Assembly: GCA_036795455.1 (NCBI GenBank)
Contig: DAIRET010000094.1
Location: 1-11,056 of the forward strand
Direction: 5' to 3'
Length of the DNA stretch: 11,056 bases
DNA from: DAIRET01 sp036795455
Lineage (GTDB): Bacteria > Bacteroidota > Ignavibacteria > Ignavibacteriales > Ignavibacteriaceae
Shown: positions 6,984-11,056 of the stretch, in pieces
How the letters are laid out: the number at the start of each line of letters is the position of its first letter
Position numbering within the stretch: the first letter of the stretch is position 1
Made by a program: the position numbers and the translations under genes
Notes under the pieces: model-generated
Databases searched by the model: none
Told to the model about the DNA's origin: nothing
The model's input: the letters and a program-made list of their open reading frames with translations, nothing else

Positions 6984-7907
6984 TTAAAATACAGTTTTAA
7001 CGCCAATTCTATGTAAAGCACCGATTTCACCGAAGGAGGAATACGCATAATCAAAATTGTATTCCTTAATGTTAATACCGAGTCCTATATTGAATCCTGC
7101 CATACCTGCAAATGTACCGATTTTCAATTCTTTACGTTTTTCATTTTCAAATCCGACGCGTAAAGTTAAAACGCGGCTGAGTGTAAATTCTCCTCCTACT
7201 GTAAAATACTTAAACCGTGAGAGTAGGTTATCGCTCTCTTTATTCAGCTTGTGAAAATCAAGGAATAATCTTAATGGAAGATGTTTTAGCTTACCGGAAA
7301 ATCCTACCGTAATATCAAGCGGTAATTTTTCATTTGTATCGATATACGAAGATAATTGCGTCCCTATATTTTGAATTGCTAAACCGATATGAATATCTTC
7401 ATTTGGGACGGCATAATGCAGACCGATGTCAAATCCAACTGCTGTTGAGGAATAATCTTGAATACCCGAGTAGATGAATTTAACATTCGAACCGTAATAA
7501 AAATTATCATCAAGTTTACCGGCATAACCGAGTAAAAAAGCAAACTCACCTGCACCGTACTCACCGTTCCTATTACCGAATTCATCTGCACCGGTAAATG
7601 AGCCGTAATTAATGTATTTTACAGCCGCACCGAATCTTCCTATGTTTTCGAATTCTCTTGAAATAGAAAATGAAGCAAGATTGATATCCAGCAAATGTTT
7701 AACAAACGAGAATGAAACCGGGGTTTCAGTTAACGAGATTATGCCAGCCGGGTTGTAAAAAATTACATCAGCATCATCGCTGTTGGCAACAAAACTTCCT
7801 CCCAACGCCGAAGCACGCGGACTCATGTCTGTTCGCAAAAATTCATATGTCGATTGCGCTAATCCTAAATTTGCAATGAATAACAATGCTAAGAAAGTTC
7901 TTTTCAT
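6984..7907 (-). CDS. PorQ-like outer-membrane beta-barrel protein (PorV/PorQ family)
   Basis: This predicted outer-membrane protein has 307 residues. A signal peptide covers 1-17 (MKRTFLALLFIANLGLA, cut before QST). The mature start, TYEFLRTDMSPRASALGGSFVANSDDADVIFYNPAGI, is the hallmark of PorQ-type proteins: SxRxxALGG followed by D-D-A-D and NPAG. The rest alternates short amphipathic strands and turns, as in FadL/PorV-like barrels, and ends with a terminal Phe, typical of barrel proteins. PorQ and PorV proteins take part in type IX secretion (PorV shuttles cargo; PorQ is associated with PorZ), but this lineage carries many family members of unknown role, and no other secretion gene is in the window. 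GAGG 5 bases before the ATG supports the start. It has a 116-base gap upstream, room for its own promoter. Confidence 0.82.
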   Translation of the reverse strand: MKRTFLALLFIANLGLAQSTYEFLRTDMSPRASALGGSFVANSDDADVIFYNPAGIISLTETPVSFSFVKHLLDINLASFSISREFENIGRFGAAVKYINYGSFTGADEFGNRNGEYGAGEFAFLLGYAGKLDDNFYYGSNVKFIYSGIQDYSSTAVGFDIGLHYAVPNEDIHIGLAIQNIGTQLSSYIDTNEKLPLDITVGFSGKLKHLPLRLFLDFHKLNKESDNLLSRFKYFTVGGEFTLSRVLTLRVGFENEKRKELKIGTFAGMAGFNIGLGINIKEYNFDYAYSSFGEIGALHRIGVKTVF

Positions 7908-7930
7908 AAATTCCTCAATTTTACAAGTCG

Positions 7931-7959
7931 ATATTAATTATTATGAACGATAAAGACAA
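7931..7959 (-). promoter_or_regulatory. candidate promoter of the PorQ-like gene
   Basis: Read on the minus strand, TTGTCT (plus bases 7954-7959) and TAATAT (7931-7936) are spaced by exactly 17 bases, a sigma-70-like arrangement. It would put the transcript start about 17 bases before the GAGG site. The region is AT-rich and primary promoters in this phylum often differ from the E. coli consensus, so this is tentative. Confidence 0.3.
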
Positions 7960-8023
7960 GTGAAAATATTTTTCCTCTATTATTTGATACAGTTAATTCG
8001 ACATACAGGTTTCGGCTGATTAA

Positions 8024-9217
8024 CTATTTTAAAATCGGTACGATTTCCATTTGTCTTTTTCCGCCTGTTTGTTCAACAGAACCGTCCGAATGAATATACA
8101 CATCAATTTCGCTTCTTACACCGAAATCTCCGGTTAAATAAATTCCCGGTTCAATCGAAAATGATGTTGATGGGAGAAGAAGTCGTTCATCACGGGTTTC
8201 AAAATTGTCAAGATGCGGACCGCTTCCATGCAGCGCTGTGGTTATTGAATGTCCTGTACGATGAATAAAATACTTTCCGTAACCGGCTTTTTCAATTACT
8301 CCGCGGGCAACATCATCAACTTCATAAGCTTTTACCGGAAGATTATTTTTAAATCTTTCCGATACGAACTCAAATGCGCTATCTCTTGCATCCTTTACAA
8401 TGTTAAAAACATCGATATATTTTTGCGGAACTGTTTCTCCCACAAAACCCACCCAGGTAATGTCCGACCAGACTCCTTCTTCTGTATTCACTTTTGCCCA
8501 AAGGTCGATTAACACAAAGTCATTCTTCTTTATCGGTTTAAAAACTGTTTCCGTTGGGGCGTAATGCGGATTTGCACTATTCTCATTTACTGCGACTATC
8601 GGAGGATGGTCTGTAAAGTAATTTTTTTCTGCAAATTCATTCATTATCAATTGTTGAATATCATACTCTGTAACGCTCAAATCATTTGAGATTTTGTTTT
8701 TTATGTGTGCAAAACATCTAACTACAATATCAGTCAAAAGATTTGCAACGGGTATATTTTCCTCGTATTGTTTTTTTGACCAAAGAGCATCAAATTGTGT
8801 AATCAAATTACCGCTGCTTACTATGTCTACACCGAAACTACGAATAAACTCGATTGTGCCTCCATCTACTTTTGACAGATACGGAATTGCGTTATTAGGT
8901 GAATACTCCATTGCTACTGTCTTTGCTTCAGTCAGAGCCTGTGTCAGATGTTCTTTTAAGGAATTATAACTTGCATATTTCAGTTCGGTGCCAGGAAGGT
9001 GTGCAAGATTATGGGCTTCAATTGCATTAACAATTTTTGAAGGCTCTCCCTCTGCCGGGATATAGTAAAAAAATCTTCTGGTTAGGTGTTTGTCTTTCCC
9101 GATTTCCAGAATGTTCAAAGCCAGCTCATTCATTCCTCTAAAATCGAAAAGAAGCCAGCCGTCAATTTTCATCGAGCGAATTATTTCCTGTATCCTTAGT
9201 AAATCAAACTTTGCCAT
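8024..9217 (-). CDS. M24 family metallopeptidase, Xaa-Pro aminopeptidase type
   Basis: This 397-residue protein has the creatinase/aminopeptidase P plan: an N-terminal creatinase-like domain (about 1-145) and a C-terminal pita-bread catalytic domain (about 155-397). All five dinuclear metal ligands are visible: Asp238 in VLIDLW, Asp252 in WSDITW, His323 in HRTGHS, Glu356 in FSIEPGIY and Glu370 in VRSEID. His330 and His335 in ALHGSGPHLD fit the substrate-side histidines. Such enzymes remove an N-terminal residue before proline, usually in the cytoplasm; there is no signal peptide. The motif after the second Asp reads SDITW rather than the common SDITRT, and HGSGPHLDNFETRDER replaces the common VHE-GP form, so it is a divergent subgroup and its exact substrate is uncertain. 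AGGAAG about 8 bases upstream supports ATG 9217. It is divergent from the efflux operon, and PorQ-like follows 116 bases later on the same strand. Confidence 0.9.
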   Translation of the reverse strand: MAKFDLLRIQEIIRSMKIDGWLLFDFRGMNELALNILEIGKDKHLTRRFFYYIPAEGEPSKIVNAIEAHNLAHLPGTELKYASYNSLKEHLTQALTEAKTVAMEYSPNNAIPYLSKVDGGTIEFIRSFGVDIVSSGNLITQFDALWSKKQYEENIPVANLLTDIVVRCFAHIKNKISNDLSVTEYDIQQLIMNEFAEKNYFTDHPPIVAVNENSANPHYAPTETVFKPIKKNDFVLIDLWAKVNTEEGVWSDITWVGFVGETVPQKYIDVFNIVKDARDSAFEFVSERFKNNLPVKAYEVDDVARGVIEKAGYGKYFIHRTGHSITTALHGSGPHLDNFETRDERLLLPSTSFSIEPGIYLTGDFGVRSEIDVYIHSDGSVEQTGGKRQMEIVPILK

Positions 9218-9369
9218 GATGAAGTCTTCCTTTAATAAAATTTATTAATTTTTGACACAATATACTAAATATGAAATAAGATTTAATGGACAAAAACGTA
9301 GTCTTGCCGACTTCTTTAAACTCTACCAAAGCTTTTTCGGTCTAACAAATAATTTGAAAGAACGAAAGC

Positions 9370-9395
9370 AAAACAATAAAGTCGTTTTTTGTTTT
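9370..9395. repeat. AT-rich inverted repeat upstream of the RND efflux operon
   Basis: Eleven bases AAAACAATAAA (9370-9380) pair with TTTTTTGTTTT (9385-9395) around a GTCG loop, with a single T-T mismatch (9377/9388). It is 100 bases before the membrane fusion protein start. Its place would suit an operator for a pump regulator or a weak terminator of a leader transcript; no regulator gene lies in the window. Confidence 0.4.
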
Positions 9396-9487
9396 ACTTT
9401 TAAAATTTGACGTCTCACATAAAAAAGATTTCACTTATGAATGAATTCTTTGATAAATTTGTTTATTGAAAAAAAAGGATTTCAGAC

Positions 9488-9493
9488 GAGGAG
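9488..9493 (+). promoter_or_regulatory. Shine-Dalgarno sequence that decides the membrane fusion protein start
   Basis: GAGGAG is the strongest ribosome site near this gene. It lies 1 base before ATG 9495 and 4 bases before TTG 9498, the next codon. ATG 9441, the longest option, has no such site and would put 18 extra residues before the membrane anchor. The true start is therefore 9495 or, by spacing, TTG 9498. Confidence 0.6.
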
Positions 9494-9494
9494 T

Positions 9495-10568
9495 ATGTTG
9501 TCGAAAAATAAAACCATAAAAATTGTAATTACAGTGTTAATTATAGCAGTCGTTGTAATAATTCCGAAATTAACGTTTCTAAAAGGAAGTTCGGAAGAAA
9601 AGGGGCGTTCACGCAGGGATAGTGTTAAAGAATTGACTGTTGATGTTATAATCTTAAAATCTGCTGAATTCAGCGAAAAGATTCTATCCACCGGAACTAT
9701 ATGGGCAAATGAAGAAGTTGAATTACGTTCCGAAGTCTCGGGTAGAGTTACAGGTATTTTCTTTACAGAAGGGAATTACGTTCAAAAAGGAGAACTTCTT
9801 GTAAAAATAAATGATGCCGAACTTCAAGCTCAAATGAAGAAAGCGGAATCACGCAGAAAAATTCTTGAGGATAGGGAATACCGCCAAAGGATTCTTCTTG
9901 AAAAAAGCGGAACAACACAGGAAAACTATGATGCCGCTTTAAACGAGCTGCAGTCACTTGATGCAGATATAGAATTATTAAAAGCTCAAATTGAAAAAAC
10001 AGAAATTAAAGCTCCATTTGATGGTTATGTCGGGTTACGGTATATAAGCGAAGGGAGTTACATAACACCTTCAACAAAAATTGCTTTGTTTCAAAAGACA
10101 GATAAAGTTAAAATTGATTTCGCTATTCCTGGTAAATATTATAGCTACATAAAAAAAGGGAACAATGTAAAATTAAAAATCCCCGGTTCCGTACGGGTAT
10201 TTGACGCATCTGTTTTTGCAATCGAGCCGAAGATTGATGAAGAATCGCGTTCGGTGATAGTAAGAGCGATTGCCAACAATGCAGGCAGAGTAATACCTCC
10301 GGGGGCATTTGCTAACGTTGAAGTTAAAATAAGCGAAAAAGTAGAAACCTTTTCAGTGCCGACTGAATCAGTGATTCCCGATATTTCCGGGCAGGTAGTA
10401 TATCTCTACAAAAACGGAACGGCAGTACCCCAAACAATAGAAATTCTTGATAGAGATGTTAAAACTGTAAGAATTGCTTCGGGGGTTCACGAAAAAGATA
10501 CAGTTATTGTTTCCGGTATAATTAATCTGCGTCCGGGTCTTACAGTAAAAGTATCAGGGATTAAATAG
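9495..10568 (+). CDS. RND efflux periplasmic adaptor (membrane fusion protein, HlyD/AcrA family)
   Basis: The adaptor bridges an inner-membrane RND pump and an outer-membrane channel of the TolC type. From ATG 9495 it has 357 residues. A single N-terminal hydrophobic segment at 9-24 (KIVITVLIIAVVVIIP) anchors it in the inner membrane; no lipobox Cys is present. The two lipoyl half-motifs are at 74-105 (EVELRSEVSGRVTGIFFTEG onward) and 170-200 (EIKAPFDGYVGLRYISEGSY onward), joined by a short alpha-hairpin (about 106-168) rich in Lys, Glu and Gln. The beta-barrel domain follows to about 280, then the membrane-proximal domain beginning FSVPTESVIP. The short hairpin is like that of pumps whose channel meets the adaptor tip to tip. 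The permease starts 8 bases after its stop, so the two form an operon. Substrate is not readable. Confidence 0.93.
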   Translation: MLSKNKTIKIVITVLIIAVVVIIPKLTFLKGSSEEKGRSRRDSVKELTVDVIILKSAEFSEKILSTGTIWANEEVELRSEVSGRVTGIFFTEGNYVQKGELLVKINDAELQAQMKKAESRRKILEDREYRQRILLEKSGTTQENYDAALNELQSLDADIELLKAQIEKTEIKAPFDGYVGLRYISEGSYITPSTKIALFQKTDKVKIDFAIPGKYYSYIKKGNNVKLKIPGSVRVFDASVFAIEPKIDEESRSVIVRAIANNAGRVIPPGAFANVEVKISEKVETFSVPTESVIPDISGQVVYLYKNGTAVPQTIEILDRDVKTVRIASGVHEKDTVIVSGIINLRPGLTVKVSGIK

Positions 10569-10576
10569 AGACAACT

Positions 10577-11056
10577 ATGAATTTATCTTCACTTAGTATA
10601 AGAAGACCGGTTCTGGCAATAGTAATGTCAACCGTTCTTGTAATTTTTGGAATTATCGGGGCAACTTTTCTTGGCGTTAGAGAATACCCCAACATTGATC
10701 CTGCAATTATTACTGTTAGTACAACCTTTACAGGTGCGAATGCAGATATTATTGAAACACAGATAACTGAACCGCTTGAAGAATCAATTAACGGTGCAGC
10801 AGGAATTAAATCGATAACCTCTACAAGCCGGGACGGAAGAAGTAACATAACAGTTGAGTTTGGGCTTGAAGTAGATATTGAAGCTGCGGCAAATGAAGTT
10901 AGAGATAGAGTTTCGAGAGCAGTAAGGAATTTACCCCCGGATGCCGATCCACCGGTGGTGGCAAAAGCAGATGCAGATGCAAGCCCGATCATTTTTCTAA
11001 ATGTTAAAAGCGTAGAAAAAGATTTGCTTGAATTAAGCGACATTGCCAATAGAATA
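10577..11056 (+). CDS. RND efflux permease (AcrB/MexB-like), N-terminal 160 residues only; cut by the window edge
   Basis: This is the inner-membrane, proton-driven pump subunit. The frame is open from ATG 10577 to the last base (160 codons with no stop); full-length members have about 1,000-1,050 residues. The start MNLSSLSIRRPVLAIVMSTV gives the typical cytoplasmic tip and first membrane helix (about 11-33). Next come VREYPNIDPAIITVSTTFTG (34-53), the ANADIIETQITEPLEESING stretch, the SITSTSRDGRSNITVEF strand at 79-95, and AANEVRDRVSRAVRNLPPDADPPVVAKADADASPIIFL, all well-known landmarks of the first porter subdomain in hydrophobe/amphiphile (HAE1) pumps. It follows the adaptor by 8 bases, with only a weak AGAGA ribosome site, suggesting coupled translation. 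An outer-membrane channel gene may lie further right. Confidence 0.95.
   Translation, partial: MNLSSLSIRRPVLAIVMSTVLVIFGIIGATFLGVREYPNIDPAIITVSTTFTGANADIIETQITEPLEESINGAAGIKSITSTSRDGRSNITVEFGLEVDIEAAANEVRDRVSRAVRNLPPDADPPVVAKADADASPIIFLNVKSVEKDLLELSDIANRI

Larger units (their letters stand above)
9218..9494. other. 277-base divergent intergenic region between the M24 peptidase and the efflux operon
   Basis: This AT-rich stretch must hold the promoters of both flanking transcription units. On the plus strand TAAATTTG at 9454-9461 matches the Bacteroidota -7 element TAnnTTTG without an evident -33 partner. On the minus strand I see no convincing promoter, only loose matches such as TATATTG near 9257-9265. 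An A/T hairpin lies at 9370-9395. I found no RNA gene or credible coding frame. Confidence 0.55.

Noticed and set aside
7991..8025. Terminator of the M24 peptidase gene
   Set aside because: AGTTAAT (7991-7997) and ATTAACT (8019-8025) pair over 7 AT-rich bases, but the 21-base loop and overlap with the stop codon make a working terminator unlikely.
9437..9469. Possible 10-residue leader peptide (ATG 9437, stop TGA 9467-9469)
   Set aside because: No Shine-Dalgarno sequence, no run of regulatory codons and no attenuator-like hairpin after it; probably chance.
10561..11049. Long open frame on the minus strand (162 codons)
   Set aside because: It lies opposite the RND permease start, which has clear family landmarks. 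Its low-complexity Ser/Ala/Thr-rich translation fits a shadow frame.

Overview
The window is AT-rich and densely coded, with short gaps, and looks like ordinary chromosome of a Gram-negative bacterium of the Bacteroidota/Chlorobi/Ignavibacteria group. Four things point there: a PorQ-like outer-membrane barrel protein (a type IX secretion family largely confined to this lineage), a single-chain (alpha2-type) glycyl-tRNA synthetase, several secreted or periplasmic proteins, and the typical RND pump layout. Fairly clear Shine-Dalgarno sequences (GGAG, GAGG, AGGAAG) ahead of several genes fit Ignavibacteria or Chlorobi better than classical Bacteroidia, which mostly lack them. This placement is inference from gene content, not from a phylogenetic marker comparison.

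Layout. From the left edge to about 6900 all genes are on the plus strand: a 5'-truncated gamma-glutamyltransferase (1-1470), holo-ACP synthase acpS (1474-1851), a secreted class-C beta-lactamase-fold serine hydrolase with a DUF3471 tail (1922-3445), a small class I SAM methyltransferase (3463-4110), glycyl-tRNA synthetase (4212-5699) and an exported TPR protein (5745-6896). A strong hairpin at 6929-6960 separates this block from two minus-strand genes that converge on it: the PorQ-like protein (7907 down to 6984) and an M24 metallopeptidase of the Xaa-Pro aminopeptidase type (9217 down to 8024). A 277-base divergent region then leads to the plus-strand start of an RND efflux operon: membrane fusion protein (9495-10568) followed at once by the RND permease (10577 to the right edge, only the first 160 residues present).

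How the genes fit together. The ggt-acpS pair and the hydrolase-methyltransferase pair are closely spaced and probably co-transcribed, but no shared pathway is evident. GGT, the serine hydrolase and the M24 peptidase are all amide or peptide hydrolases, which would suit an organism living on peptides or recycling glutathione and cell-wall fragments. That is a loose inference. AcpS and GlyRS are housekeeping. The only clear multi-gene machine is the RND pump, whose remaining parts should lie to the right.

I saw no mobile elements, CRISPR arrays, tRNA or rRNA genes, and no convincing new system. The observations worth a second look are modest: translation-start questions, small inverted repeats in intergenic regions, and a few family-level variants.
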